Source of the DNA: Thalassospira xiamenensis M-5 = DSM 17429
GTDB lineage: Bacteria > Pseudomonadota > Alphaproteobacteria > Rhodospirillales > Thalassospiraceae
NCBI RefSeq assembly: GCF_000300235.2
Contig: NZ_CP004388.1
Coordinates: forward strand, 1,345,501-1,409,500
Length of the DNA: 64,000 nt
Direction: 5' to 3'
Shown piece by piece: positions 35,571 to 44,486 of this stretch. A model generated the notes under the pieces. That model saw only the letters and a list, made by a program, of their open reading frames with translations. It ran no database searches and was not told the DNA's origin. The first letter of the stretch is position 1. Each line of letters begins with the position of its first letter. Both the position numbers and the translations under genes were made by a program.

Positions 35571-36845
35571 CTAGCCGAACTCGACATTGTCGGGTGTCAG
35601 GTCATCCTTGCTGATATCTTCAACAATCACCCCAAAGGTCCATGGATCGCCGTTGCTGAAATCGATGTAAAGATCACCGCCATCGGTTTCAGTCGCATGA
35701 TCAAGCAGGCTGTCGAAATCGGTAATGCCCGATCTGGCCTGAAGATCAGCGGTAAGGAGCAGGGTATCGCCATCATTGCCGCTTTCGAAATCAACCACAC
35801 GATCACGGCTGGAGGCTTCGGCGTCGAAGACGAAAGTATCGTCGCCGATATTGCCCTGAAGCCAGTCATTGCCGCCGCCACCCGAAAGGATATTGTCGGA
35901 GAAGGCTTCATGGGCGATGGGGCCAGCATCAAGTGTGTCATGGCCGTCGCCGCCATAAAGCGAGACATCATACCATTCGCCGGTGAGCGTATCATTTCCG
36001 GCTTCGCCATGGATGTTTTCGCCGACAATGACGTCGTCGCCATCGCGGCCATAGATGGTATCGCCGCCCTTGTTGCCGATCAGGCGGTTATCGTTATCAT
36101 CGCCGATGATCAGGTCGCTTTGATTGCTGCCATCGACATTTTCGATGCTGATGAAATGATCGCCTGTGCGGCCCGTGCCGGTTTCAAGATTGATGACCGG
36201 TTGCGGACCATATTCACCATAAGGCGCATCATTGCCCCAGCCGGCGATGTAGCTGATGGTGTCAGACCCTTCGCCGCCGATGAAAATGCTTGTCTGTTCC
36301 TCAGAAAAAGCAGAGCCATATGCGGCATAGAAAGTGTCATCGCCGCCGCCGCCATTCATCACATCGCCGTCGCCAGCACCAGTTTGGAAAAAGGCGTTGT
36401 TGCCGTCATCGCCGATCAGAATGTCGCCATAGCGTGAATCACGGATGTCTTCGATATTGAAATAGCGGTCGCCATCCGCATCGCCGCCCACACCAATGCC
36501 GGTGGCAAGATTGACGATGACGCCTTCCTTGGCCGAGTCATTTGAATAGGAAAATCGAATTTCATCGCGGCCGGGACCGCCATCAATGACATCGGCCCCC
36601 GGGCCGCCATCAAGTTTGTCATTGCCCGACCCGCCAAGCAGCGTGTCGTCACCGATACTTGCATGGAAATGATCATGACCGGCACCGCCATCAAGCGTAT
36701 CGTCCCCCGGTCCGATCTCATAGAAGCGGTCATTGCCGCCAAGCCCGCGGATATAATCACTGCCCGCGCGCCCAAAAATATGATCGTCCTGCTCTGTTCC
36801 GACAAGCACATCTGCGCCGTCGGTCCCATAGATGAGTTCAACCAT
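35571..36845 (-). CDS. RTX (hemolysin-type calcium-binding repeat) protein
   Basis: A 424-residue acidic protein of RTX nonapeptide repeats (GGxGxDxUx): GTDGADVLVGTEQDDHIFG from the start, GGAGHDHFH, GGSGNDKLDGGPGADVIDGG, GRDGDDVIVG and GGGGNDWLQGNIGDDTFVF, ending in DDLTPDNVEFG. Ca2+ binding folds such repeats into a beta-roll after export, usually by a type I system recognising the C-terminus. It has no enzymatic domain that I can see and no signal peptide. No type I secretion genes lie in the window. It may be a surface or matrix protein. Confidence 0.88.
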   Translation of the reverse strand: MVELIYGTDGADVLVGTEQDDHIFGRAGSDYIRGLGGNDRFYEIGPGDDTLDGGAGHDHFHASIGDDTLLGGSGNDKLDGGPGADVIDGGPGRDEIRFSYSNDSAKEGVIVNLATGIGVGGDADGDRYFNIEDIRDSRYGDILIGDDGNNAFFQTGAGDGDVMNGGGGDDTFYAAYGSAFSEEQTSIFIGGEGSDTISYIAGWGNDAPYGEYGPQPVINLETGTGRTGDHFISIENVDGSNQSDLIIGDDNDNRLIGNKGGDTIYGRDGDDVIVGENIHGEAGNDTLTGEWYDVSLYGGDGHDTLDAGPIAHEAFSDNILSGGGGNDWLQGNIGDDTFVFDAEASSRDRVVDFESGNDGDTLLLTADLQARSGITDFDSLLDHATETDGGDLYIDFSNGDPWTFGVIVEDISKDDLTPDNVEFG

Positions 36846-36964
36846 GGTCCGTCTCCCGCATTGTTTGCTTTGCCCTTGGGAAAAGCTGCGGGGAGAATTC
36901 GGCGACTTGATGGCAGTGGGGCGGAATTGACGTCAAAACAGGGGAGACACCAGAAGGCGGCGGC

Positions 36965-38875
36965 TTACGCCACCTTCTGTTCGTATTCTTCCTGCTTTTC
37001 CATCCAGCGGGTTTCGATCTCGGCCAGTTCGTTTTCGATCTTGCCAAGGTCTTTTTGCAAGGTGGTCAGTTTGGTGGCGTTATCGGGCTCGTAAAGCGCC
37101 GGATCGGCCATCTCGTCCTTGATTTTGTCACGACGCTCGGTCAGCTTTTCCATCTGCTTTTCAAGATTTTCAATCTCGCGCTTGATGGGGGCTGCGGCCT
37201 TGCGTTTTTCGGCAGCCTGCTGGCGCAATGCCTTGCGGTTGCCCTTGTCCTCTGGCCGTGCCGGTTCGCCGTTTTCGTTGGCTTCTGCCTTGTCCGCGCG
37301 GCGTTCATCACGCGCCCGGTTCAGCAGATACTGGCGATATTCGGCAACGTCGCCGTCAAAGGCGGTAACCGCACCATCGGCAACCAGAATAAGTCGATCC
37401 GCACAGGCTTCGATCAGATAGGGGTCGTGGCTGATGATGATCACCGCACCTTCATAGGCATTAAGCGCATGATTAAGCGCATCGCGGCTGTCGATATCAA
37501 GATGGTTGGTCGGTTCGTCAAGGATCAGCATATGCGGGGCATCAAGCGTCATCAGCGCAAACAGCAGACGCGCCTTTTCCCCACCCGAAAGGTCCTTGAC
37601 CTTGGTGTCGCCTTTCTGGCCTTCAAACGCAAAACGGCCAAGCTGGGCCCGGACCTTGTGTTCGATGACATCAGGCATCAGGGCAGCCATATGCTGATAC
37701 GGGGTTTCATCGGGGCGAAGCTCATCGGTCTGATGCTGTGCAAAATAACCGATGCGCAGCTTGCCCGACGCAACCTTTTCCCCGGCCATCAGTTCAAGCC
37801 GGTTGGCAAGAAGCTTTGCCAGTGTCGATTTACCGTTACCGTTGGCACCCAGAAGCGCGATGCGGTCATCCATATCAATGCGCAGGCTGATATTGCGCAA
37901 GACCGGTTTGCCGGGTTCATAGCCGACATCGCCGTTATGGATATTGATCAGGGGCGGTGGCAGTTCCTTGGGGCTTGGGAAGTCGAACGAAATGCTGCGG
38001 TCTTCGACAACGGCAATCGCCGGTCCCATTTTTTCCAGCATCTTGATACGGCTTTGCGCCTGTTTGGCCTTGCTGGCCTTGGCGCGGAACCGGTCGATGA
38101 AGGACTGGATGTGTTTTTGCTGGGCGACCTGTTTTTCGTAATGCTTGGACGCCAGTTCCATCTGCTCGCGGCGCGTTTTGGCAAATTTGTCGTAATTGCC
38201 GCCATACATCGTCACTTTGCCATCGGTCAGATGGGCAATATGTTTGACCGCCTTGTTCAGAAGGTCGCGGTCGTGACTGATCAGGATGATCGTGCCGGGA
38301 TAGTTGATCAGATAGTTTTCAAGCCAGATGGTGGCTTCAAGATCAAGGTGGTTGGTCGGCTCGTCAAGCAGCAGCAGGTCGGGTTGCAGGAACAGGGTTG
38401 CCGCCAGTGCCACACGCATCCGCCAGCCGCCGGAAAAATCATCGCACGGGCGTTGCTGGGCTTCGGCATCGAAACCAAGGCCTGACAGGATCGATGCCGC
38501 ACGGGCTTCTGCGGTGTGGGCGTCGATGTCGGCAAGCCGGGTATAGATATCGGCGATCCGGTTCGGATCAGTAACGTTTTCGGCTTCATGCAGAAGGGCG
38601 GCCCGTTCGGTATCGGCATCCAGAACCGTATCAAGCAGGGAGCGCGACCCCGCCGGGGCTTCCTGCGATACCACACCCATGCGGGTGCGGTTAGACAGCG
38701 ATACATCGCCGCCATCCGATGCGATTTCGCCGGAAATCAGTTTCAAAAGCGTGGATTTGCCGGCCCCGTTACGTCCGATCAGGCCCAGTTTGTACCCGTC
38801 GGGTACGGTCAGGGTCACGTGATCAAGGATCATACGGCCGCCAATGCGGTAGGTCAGGTCGGTAATTTGCAGCAT
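36965..38875 (-). CDS. ABC-F ATPase (Uup/YheS type)
   Basis: A 636-residue protein with two ABC domains and no membrane segments. The start MLQITDLTYRIGG at 38875 is preferred; the frame runs on to 38944. Walker A motifs are GLIGRNGAGKST and GANGNGKSTLAKLL, the signatures FSGGWRMRVALAATLF and LSGGEKARLLFAL, and the Walker B sites LLLDEPTNHLD and LILDEPTNHLD. A charged linker (residues about 230-275) and a C-terminal coiled coil (REIENLEKQMEKLTERRDKIKDEM) are typical of ABC-F proteins acting on ribosomes. It neighbours ndk, as in many alphaproteobacteria. Confidence 0.92.
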   Translation of the reverse strand: MLQITDLTYRIGGRMILDHVTLTVPDGYKLGLIGRNGAGKSTLLKLISGEIASDGGDVSLSNRTRMGVVSQEAPAGSRSLLDTVLDADTERAALLHEAENVTDPNRIADIYTRLADIDAHTAEARAASILSGLGFDAEAQQRPCDDFSGGWRMRVALAATLFLQPDLLLLDEPTNHLDLEATIWLENYLINYPGTIILISHDRDLLNKAVKHIAHLTDGKVTMYGGNYDKFAKTRREQMELASKHYEKQVAQQKHIQSFIDRFRAKASKAKQAQSRIKMLEKMGPAIAVVEDRSISFDFPSPKELPPPLINIHNGDVGYEPGKPVLRNISLRIDMDDRIALLGANGNGKSTLAKLLANRLELMAGEKVASGKLRIGYFAQHQTDELRPDETPYQHMAALMPDVIEHKVRAQLGRFAFEGQKGDTKVKDLSGGEKARLLFALMTLDAPHMLILDEPTNHLDIDSRDALNHALNAYEGAVIIISHDPYLIEACADRLILVADGAVTAFDGDVAEYRQYLLNRARDERRADKAEANENGEPARPEDKGNRKALRQQAAEKRKAAAPIKREIENLEKQMEKLTERRDKIKDEMADPALYEPDNATKLTTLQKDLGKIENELAEIETRWMEKQEEYEQKVA

Positions 38876-39251
38876 TTCGGGTCCGCGTTCGGGAATCGTT
38901 TGAAAATCTGTGCTTTCAATAGGGCAGGGAGGGCCGTGACGCAAGGATTCTTGAAACTGTCATGAACACTCGATCACAGGACCAACAGGACAAAATACGA
39001 GCGTGATGGGGTGGCAAGGCGCGCAGTTTCACGGGATTTGGCGGCTTTTCACACCTGTTCAACCCCCGATGCAAGGGGTGCAGGTCTGAATTGCGCGGAC
39101 CGAACTATGTGTTGCGTTGCGAACCAAGGGCGTTTATACAGCGCCAACCTTAGGGTCTGCGGATGATAAGGAAGCCTTGTCGTCGGCTTTTTTATCTTCC
39201 GCAGTCCCTTCTTGGGGGTAACGAATTTTTACAAGTAGCTAGGTGAAACCA
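38876..39251. other. Intergenic region between ABC-F and ndk
   Basis: A 376-nt divergent region with no supportable gene. It must carry promoters for both genes. The only structure seen is a 12-bp inverted repeat with two G-T pairs, GATAAGGAAGCC (39165-39176) with GGCTTTTTTATC (39185-39196), in the expected leader of ndk. Confidence 0.5.
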
Positions 39252-39674
39252 ATGGCTATCGAACGCACTCTTTCGATCATCAAGCCGGACGCAACGCGCC
39301 GCAACCTGACGGGCAAAATCAATGCCGTCATCGAAGACGCAGGCCTTCGCATCGTCGCGCAGAAGCGTGTCGCTCTGACCCGTGCACAGGCCGAAGGCTT
39401 CTACGCTGTTCACAAGGAACGTTCGTTCTTTGGCGAACTCGTGGACTTCATGGTTTCCGGCCCGGTCGTCGTCCAGGCTCTGGAAGGCGAAAACGCTGTT
39501 GCCAAATACCGCGAAGTTATGGGCGCCACCAACCCGGCCAATGCCGAGGAAGGCACCATTCGCAAACAGTTTGCAGAATCCATCGAAGCGAACTCGGTCC
39601 ATGGTTCGGACTCGCTTGAAAATGCTGCAATCGAAATTTCCTATTTCTTCGCCCAGACCGATATTGTCGGTTAA
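39252..39674 (+). CDS. ndk: Nucleoside-diphosphate kinase
   Basis: A 140-residue enzyme that moves the gamma phosphate of ATP to nucleoside diphosphates through a phosphohistidine. [23 protein letters not shown] is the standard N-terminus, [22 protein letters not shown] follows, and the active-site histidine is in [13 protein letters not shown] near residue 117. The ATG at 39252 follows AGGTGA; an in-frame ATG at 39243 adds three residues. A terminator follows at 39742. Confidence 0.96.
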   Translation: MAIERTLSIIKPDATRRNLTGKINAVIEDAGLRIVAQKRVALTRAQAEGFYAVHKERSFFGELVDFMVSGPVVVQALEGENAVAKYREVMGATNPANAEEGTIRKQFAESIEANSVHGSDSLENAAIEISYFFAQTDIVG

Positions 39675-39741
39675 GCCTTAAAGCTCCGACATCGTCGGTT
39701 AAGCGATATGAAATACGGTTTCCGGTTCGCCGGATAAGAAG

Positions 39742-39771
39742 CGCCCCGCATCATGTGCGGGGCGTTTTTTT
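39742..39771 (+). terminator. Intrinsic terminator after ndk
   Basis: CGCCCCGCA with TGCGGGGCG (9 bp, 5-nt loop) followed by seven T residues. Confidence 0.93.
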
Positions 39772-39792
39772 ATGCCTGAAATATACAGCCGA

Positions 39793-39927
39793 TCAGAGCA
39801 GAAATGCCGCCATCAATAACAGCAGGACGGCAATTGAAATGACGCTCCAGAGCATGAATTTGGTCCAGTTTTCCCAGCCATGCTGGTGGACATCAACCAG
39901 ATTGTTATCGTAGTCGCTTCCCTGCAT
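39793..39927 (-). CDS. aa3-type cytochrome c oxidase subunit IV microprotein (copy 1)
   Basis: A 44-residue protein read directly from the minus strand: MQGSDYDNNLVDVHQHGW, then ENWTKFMLWSVISIAV and a hydrophobic end LLLLMAAFLL. A short polar N-terminus with a Tyr and a His, a W-x-x-F segment and one membrane helix match the bacterial aa3-type oxidase subunit IV family (PF07835), a small subunit of the terminal oxidase in alphaproteobacteria. AGGGAGGAAACA just before the ATG is a strong ribosome site. A second copy lies 180 nt upstream. No other oxidase genes are in the window. Confidence 0.82.
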   Translation of the reverse strand: MQGSDYDNNLVDVHQHGWENWTKFMLWSVISIAVLLLLMAAFLL

Positions 39928-40049
39928 TGTTTCCTCCCTGACTTGTTACAGGTGTGGCGTGACCCTTGGCGGGAAATGCCAAACGCATCGTAACACATTT
40001 CAGGGGTGAATAAAGATCATCAAAATAACGTAAGGCGTTTGTTTTTGGC

Positions 40050-40080
40050 CAAGAAAAAAGCTGCCGAAACCGGCAGCTTT
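40050..40080 (-). terminator. Intrinsic terminator for oxidase microprotein copy 2
   Basis: A perfect 10-bp stem AAAGCTGCCG with CGGCAGCTTT, 4-nt loop, and a T-rich tail on the minus strand (TTTTTTC). It lies 27 nt beyond the stop of the 42-residue microprotein gene. Confidence 0.85.
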
Positions 40081-40106
40081 GCATTGTTTACCCCGCGATC
40101 AGGCGA

Positions 40107-40235
40107 TCACAGCAGGAAGATGGCCATCAGGATCAGAATGGCGACAACAGAAAGAGTGCCCCACTTCATAAAGACGGTATAGCCGTTATAGATGTCGACG
40201 TGGGTCTTGGTCAGTTCGTAGTCTTTACCCTGCAA
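40107..40235 (-). CDS. aa3-type cytochrome c oxidase subunit IV microprotein (copy 2)
   Basis: A 42-residue protein beginning with TTG at 40235, preceded by AGGAGG. It reads MQGKDYELTKTHVDIYNGY, then TVFMKWGTLSVVAILIL and MAIFLL. It is clearly a paralog of the 44-residue copy 1: same MQGxDY start, a histidine near residue 12, an aromatic-F-M-W segment and a terminal membrane helix. The terminator just after it separates it from copy 1, so the two are transcribed independently. Both are too short for common ORF cut-offs. Confidence 0.8.
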   Translation of the reverse strand: MQGKDYELTKTHVDIYNGYTVFMKWGTLSVVAILILMAIFLL

Positions 40236-40349
40236 ATTAGCCTCCTGCGTTTAGAATTTCTCCAGTGTATAGACGTGAAGTTGTTGCGACGCAAGACGCA
40301 GATTAACTGGCGATATCATTCATTTGGCCAATAAAGCCCGATGCGGATG

Positions 40350-40727
40350 TCAGTCTGTCGGGGCGCAGGAATAGGGCAGGAAGGAACCCGTGGCGCCTTC
40401 ATTCATCATTCTCAGGGACATTTTATTGGCGTAATCGAGTTCAGCCTCGGTGGTCGGACAGACATGGATGCGTCCGGTGCATCCCGATGCAACAAAGGCA
40501 TCTTCGCTTTTTAGAAATTCCTCGCCAAGCTCGCTTTTATCCCGGCTCGGTTGAAGCTGGTCGCGAAACGACTGGTAAAACTGGCACTTGCGTTGGGACC
40601 AACTCGGCTCATCGGCGCGGGCTTCATCGGCACAAAGCAGCATCGGTGCCACCAATACAGCAGCCAGAAGGGATGTATGCATCAGGATGGCTTGGGGAAT
40701 ATTCAGGCGCAGCACGGATAATTTCAT
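40350..40727 (-). CDS. Small secreted protein of unknown function
   Basis: A 125-residue protein starting MKLSVLRLNIPQAILMHTSLLAAVLV with a signal peptide, cleavage probably after EARA. The mature part has four cysteines (RKCQFYQ, ASGCTGR, HVCPTTE, PYSCAPTD), likely two disulfides, and no motif I recognise. The ribosome site is poor. The left end of an IS element lies 120 nt upstream of its start, so its native promoter may have been displaced. Confidence 0.6.
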   Translation of the reverse strand: MKLSVLRLNIPQAILMHTSLLAAVLVAPMLLCADEARADEPSWSQRKCQFYQSFRDQLQPSRDKSELGEEFLKSEDAFVASGCTGRIHVCPTTEAELDYANKMSLRMMNEGATGSFLPYSCAPTD

Positions 40728-40846
40728 GTTTCGGGGCTCTGATCCGGTGGACAGGTCGCAGGAGAAAAGACCTGAGAAATGCGAATGAAATATGACCAAT
40801 ATCAGAAACTGCCAGATCATTTTTCGTGATACCAGCAGACAAAAAA

Positions 40847-42399
40847 AGGGACAGGTTTTTACCTGCCCCTCAGACCGCTGACAAACCCCGTCATATTTTG
40901 GCGGGGTTTTTCTTTTAGAGGTGTTTGAAAGCTGGCTTGAGTGTGCCGAGGGGATTATCCCTCAGCGATTGGCCCCTTGGGGCCCAAAGCCAGGGCTATT
41001 TTCTTGATGTTTTGGGCGGCGGCGGCCAGCAGACATTGGCATTTGACATTGATCAGTCCCCGGAACCTTGCATATCGATGACCGTGAAGCTGTTTGGCAT
41101 CTGCAAAAGAGCGTTCGACCGTCTCTTTTCGGCGCTTGTAAACCCGCTTACCCCACTCTGTCAGACGATAGGCGTCAGCCCGGTCTCTGGCGTCTTGCCA
41201 GACATGGCGCGTGACAGTTTTTCGGTGGTGGGCATTGGCGGTACAGGAAGCCAGCACAGGACAGGTGCGGCATTTTTCCGGGTCGCTGTGATAATGGCGG
41301 TATCCATTTCGGTCGGTTGTCGCATAAGACAGAAGCTGACCTTCGGGGCAGCGATAAGCATCACGCTCAGGGTCATAAACGTATTTGCGTTTGGGGATGT
41401 AGCCTTCCCGAAGGTTCGGGCGGCGATAGCCCGTCACGCCAAGGATGTCACGATCTTCAAGGCCTTTGGCAATCGCGGCGGTCGCATAGCCCGCATCCAG
41501 TCCGACGGCGATAACATCAAGGTCAAAACGCTGCCTTTGTCGGTCAAGACGGTCGAGATAGGGAATGCTGTCATGCAGATTGGCCGGGGTGGCGTAACTG
41601 TCGGTAATGATCCCAAGCTTGCCATCGACCGTGCGGTGATCGAGATAGAAAAAGCCCTTGGGCTTGCCGTCGCGTACCATATATCCGCTGTCGGGATCGG
41701 TTCGGCTGATCTTGGTTTCTTTCTCAACCGGCTGGCGTTCCTTGGCTTTGAGCGGCTTTTTCGCATGAGCCGCCCGGTCTTCCTCAATCGCCAGATCCAG
41801 ATCATCCCAATAGGCCGCGCGCGATTTGGCAACCACTTCGCGGTCCCATTTGTTCTTGTTGGCATCGGCCTTCAAATGCGTGCTGTCGGTATAGAGAACC
41901 TTACCATCCACCAGCCCGTGCCTGATCGCCTGCTCGACGATCTCGTCAAAAATATCCTGCGCAACACTGGCATCATGATATCGACGCCGCCGGTTCTGCG
42001 ACAGGGTCGAGGCATCAAAGACCTTGTCGGTCAGCTTGAGTTGCAAAAACCAGCGATAGGCGACATTGACCTCAATCTCGCGCACAAGCTGGCGCTCCGA
42101 GCGCACGCCAAACAGATAGCCAATGAACAGCGCCTTAAACATCATCACCGGATCAAGGGCGGGACGGCCATTGTTCGCGCAGTACAAATCGGCCACGCGC
42201 GCATGGATAAAACTGAAATCGATCACGGCATCGATCTTACGAAGCAAATGATCGCTGGGGACCAAACTGTCGAGTGTCACCATCTCAAGTTCGGTTTGAT
42301 GTGGGCTGGGTTTCTTAAGCATTCCCCATTGAATCAAAAATCCCCGCCAATGGCGAGGACTTTGTCAGCAGTCTGAGGGACAGGTTTTTACCTGCCCCT
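40847..42399 (-). mobile_element. IS1182-family insertion sequence
   Basis: About 1553 bp, with a single transposase gene on the minus strand. The ends are 38-nt imperfect inverted repeats (40848-40885 and 42361-42398): both start GGG.CAGGT, continue CCTG.CCCTCAGAC.GCTGACAAA inward, and differ at 7 of 38 positions, mostly in the central T/A run. The outer 22 nt of each end is itself a palindrome, so the same sequence appears on the + strand at both ends. No clear target duplication was seen. A small hairpin with a T-run (40886-40913) faces the + strand inside the left end. Confidence 0.85.
40955..42337 (-). CDS. IS1182-family DDE transposase
   Basis: A 460-residue transposase. The DUF772-type N-terminal domain is seen in LVPSDHLLRKIDAVIDFSFI and RPALDPVMMFKALFIGYLFGVRSERQLVREI. 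The DDE residues are likely D in YTDSTHLKADANKNK, D in VGLDAGYATA and E in ETVERSFADAKQLHG. CPEGQLL.. CRTCPVLASCTANAHHR is a cysteine-rich insert typical of IS1182. The frame is intact. The start is TTG 42337 or ATG 42322. The long + strand open frame (40925-42376) is a shadow of it. Confidence 0.92.
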   Translation of the reverse strand: MIQWGMLKKPSPHQTELEMVTLDSLVPSDHLLRKIDAVIDFSFIHARVADLYCANNGRPALDPVMMFKALFIGYLFGVRSERQLVREIEVNVAYRWFLQLKLTDKVFDASTLSQNRRRRYHDASVAQDIFDEIVEQAIRHGLVDGKVLYTDSTHLKADANKNKWDREVVAKSRAAYWDDLDLAIEEDRAAHAKKPLKAKERQPVEKETKISRTDPDSGYMVRDGKPKGFFYLDHRTVDGKLGIITDSYATPANLHDSIPYLDRLDRQRQRFDLDVIAVGLDAGYATAAIAKGLEDRDILGVTGYRRPNLREGYIPKRKYVYDPERDAYRCPEGQLLSYATTDRNGYRHYHSDPEKCRTCPVLASCTANAHHRKTVTRHVWQDARDRADAYRLTEWGKRVYKRRKETVERSFADAKQLHGHRYARFRGLINVKCQCLLAAAAQNIKKIALALGPKGPIAEG

Positions 42400-42432
42400 G
42401 AACCATGTGCGGATCGCCCGCCACGGGCGCAG

Positions 42433-43107
42433 TCAATTCGGTTCGGGCACCGGATTGATTTGCGCGAAATCCGGGGCATTCGCATCGGCGACCGTAACGA
42501 TCCCGGCTTCATCGACCGAAACCCGGCCCTCGGCGATCCAGCGGATCACCTGCGGATAAATACGATGTTCCTGTTTCAGGATGCGCTGCGCCAGCGTACC
42601 GGCATCATCACCGGGCAGGACCGGCACCACGGCCTGCGCAATGATTGGGCCGCTGTCGACTTCGGGCACCACATAATGCACCGTGCAGCCGGAATATTTC
42701 ACCCCGGCATCAAGGGCGGCCTGATGAACGTGCAGGCCCTTGAAGCTTGGCAGAAGGGACGGGTGAATATTGATCAGACGGCCTTGCCAGCGGGTCACGA
42801 AGCTTTCACTGACCAGACGCAGATAACCCGCCAGAACCACCAGATCGGCACCGGATTCTTCAATCAGGTTGCTGACCGTGCTGTCATAGGCTTCGCGCCC
42901 ACCTTCAAAGCCCTTGTGCGAAATGGCTTCTGCCCGGATACCGGCACGACGCGCCCGTTCAAGCCCGCCTGCGTCAAGCTGGTTGGAAAACACCAGAACG
43001 ATTTCCGCCGGATAGTCGGCAGTTTTGCAGGCATCAATGATCGCCTGAAGGTTCGACCCGCCGCCCGAAACCAGAACCGCGAGTTTTAGCGGCGTTACTT
43101 TTCCCAT
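42433..43107 (-). CDS. purN: Phosphoribosylglycinamide formyltransferase PurN
   Basis: A 224-residue enzyme that transfers formyl from 10-formyl-THF to GAR, step 3 of purine synthesis. [19 protein letters not shown] is the GAR-binding N-terminus. N-I-H-P-S in [22 protein letters not shown] carries the catalytic histidine, and [20 protein letters not shown] with its aspartate completes the active site. The start overlaps the purM 3' end by 13 nt, so they are one operon. The right end of the IS1182 element lies 34 nt beyond its stop. Confidence 0.95.
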   Translation of the reverse strand: MGKVTPLKLAVLVSGGGSNLQAIIDACKTADYPAEIVLVFSNQLDAGGLERARRAGIRAEAISHKGFEGGREAYDSTVSNLIEESGADLVVLAGYLRLVSESFVTRWQGRLINIHPSLLPSFKGLHVHQAALDAGVKYSGCTVHYVVPEVDSGPIIAQAVVPVLPGDDAGTLAQRILKQEHRIYPQVIRWIAEGRVSVDEAGIVTVADANAPDFAQINPVPEPN

Positions 43108-44168
43108 GCAGCGGCCATGTTTTTGATGATGACCTGCGGGCCATCACCGGCACGCGGGCCGATCACACCGATCTGGCTGACGGTTTCGCCGTGTTCACGC
43201 AAAAGCGCTTCGGCCTCATCGGCCTTGTCGGCCGGAACCACAACGCACATGCCAATGCCGCAGTTAAAGGTACGCGCCATTTCAACCGACGGGATGCCGC
43301 CCTGTTTGGACAGCCATTTGAAAATCGGAAGGAATTCCCACGTGCTGGCGTCAAACACCGCCGTCAGGTTTTCGGGCAAAACGCGCGGGACGTTTTCGGT
43401 CAAACCGCCACCGGTGATATGCGCCAGCGCCTTGACCAGACCGGCTTTGTGCGCCGCCAAACAGCTTTTGACATAGATTTTGGTCGGTTCAAGCAGCGCC
43501 TCGCCAACATTTTTGCCCGGTGCAAACGGGGCATCATCGCCGTAACCAAGACCGGCCATGTCGACAACCTTGCGCACCAGCGAATAACCGTTGGAATGCA
43601 CACCACTGGATGCCAGGCCAAGGATCACATCGCCCTCGGCAACGTTGGAGCCATCAAGCAACTCGCCGCGTTCCGCCGCCCCAACCGCAAAGCCGGCCAG
43701 ATCATATTCACCGTCCGCATACATGCCCGGCATTTCGGCGGTTTCCCCGCCAATCAACGCGCAGCCCGCCTGTTTGCAACCCTCGGCAATACCGGCAACA
43801 ACGTCGGTTGCCTTGTCGACGGCAAGTTTGCCGGTGGCAAAGTAATCAAGGAACAGAAGCGGCTCCGCCCCCTGGACCACAAGGTCATTGACGCTCATCG
43901 CGACAAGGTCGATGCCGACGGTATCGTGTTTGTCGGCCAGAAAGGCGACTTTCAGCTTGGTGCCGACACCATCGGTGCAGGAAACCAGAACCGGGTCGTT
44001 ATAACCGGCAGCTTTCAGGTCGAACAAAGCGCCGAATCCCCCCAAACCACCGGTAACGCCGGTTCTGCTGGTTGCTTTGGCCAGCGGTTTGATAGCATCG
44101 ACAAGGGCATTGCCAGCATCGATATCGACACCGGAGTCCTTATAGGTAAGGCCGTTGGAGGCGGTCAT
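43095..44168 (-). CDS. purM: Phosphoribosylformylglycinamidine cyclo-ligase PurM
   Basis: A 357-residue AIR synthetase that closes the imidazole ring in purine synthesis with ATP. Typical segments are [74 protein letters not shown] in part, [11 protein letters not shown], and [15 protein letters not shown]. It is the first gene of purM-purN and is divergent from the DUF2066 gene. Length and start match the family. Confidence 0.96.
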   Translation of the reverse strand: MTASNGLTYKDSGVDIDAGNALVDAIKPLAKATSRTGVTGGLGGFGALFDLKAAGYNDPVLVSCTDGVGTKLKVAFLADKHDTVGIDLVAMSVNDLVVQGAEPLLFLDYFATGKLAVDKATDVVAGIAEGCKQAGCALIGGETAEMPGMYADGEYDLAGFAVGAAERGELLDGSNVAEGDVILGLASSGVHSNGYSLVRKVVDMAGLGYGDDAPFAPGKNVGEALLEPTKIYVKSCLAAHKAGLVKALAHITGGGLTENVPRVLPENLTAVFDASTWEFLPIFKWLSKQGGIPSVEMARTFNCGIGMCVVVPADKADEAEALLREHGETVSQIGVIGPRAGDGPQVIIKNMAAAWEK

Positions 44169-44486
44169 TGGGTGATCCTCGGCTTAAGCGCATGGATAAA
44201 ACAAAGCGGGCAACCCGCGTTTTTCATCAGTAGGGGCGATCAGGCCGGGTTTTGGCAACCGGGGCTGGAACTTTCGCCTTGGTTACGCCTTTAATCAGGG
44301 CAATAAGAAGCCAAAAGTCATCATACTGATAAAAAACGCGGGCTTGATAATTTCCGCTGGGCCGAAAATACTCAAACGTGGGCAATATGCAATGCTCAGG
44401 TGCGCATGGGAGAGTTTTCTTTCCAGAATGCTTCACTCGTGCCACAAGAAGCATCAAACCATCGAAAAATGGGCAAAGAGGCAAAC
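44169..44486. other. Divergent promoter region between purM and DUF2066
   Basis: A 318-nt region. The frame of the DUF2066 gene is open back to 44400, but those residues precede the signal peptide and look non-coding. I see no RNA gene or repeat here; a PurR-like or other operator could not be identified by eye. Confidence 0.4.

Noticed and set aside
35550..36437. 295-residue open frame on the + strand over the RTX gene
   Set aside because: Its alanine/isoleucine repetition is the reverse reading of the RTX repeats.
37055..38485. 476-residue open frame on the + strand over the ABC-F gene
   Set aside because: Antisense to an ABC-F protein with both Walker and signature motifs.
40886..40913. 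Separate terminator unrelated to the IS
   Set aside because: The CCCCG/CGGGG hairpin lies just inside the IS left end and is treated as part of the element.
40925..42376. 483-residue open frame on the + strand over the IS
   Set aside because: It is the shadow of the transposase on the other strand, which has DDE motifs and family similarity.
43191..44294. 367-residue open frame on the + strand over purM
   Set aside because: Antisense to purM, whose product is unmistakable.
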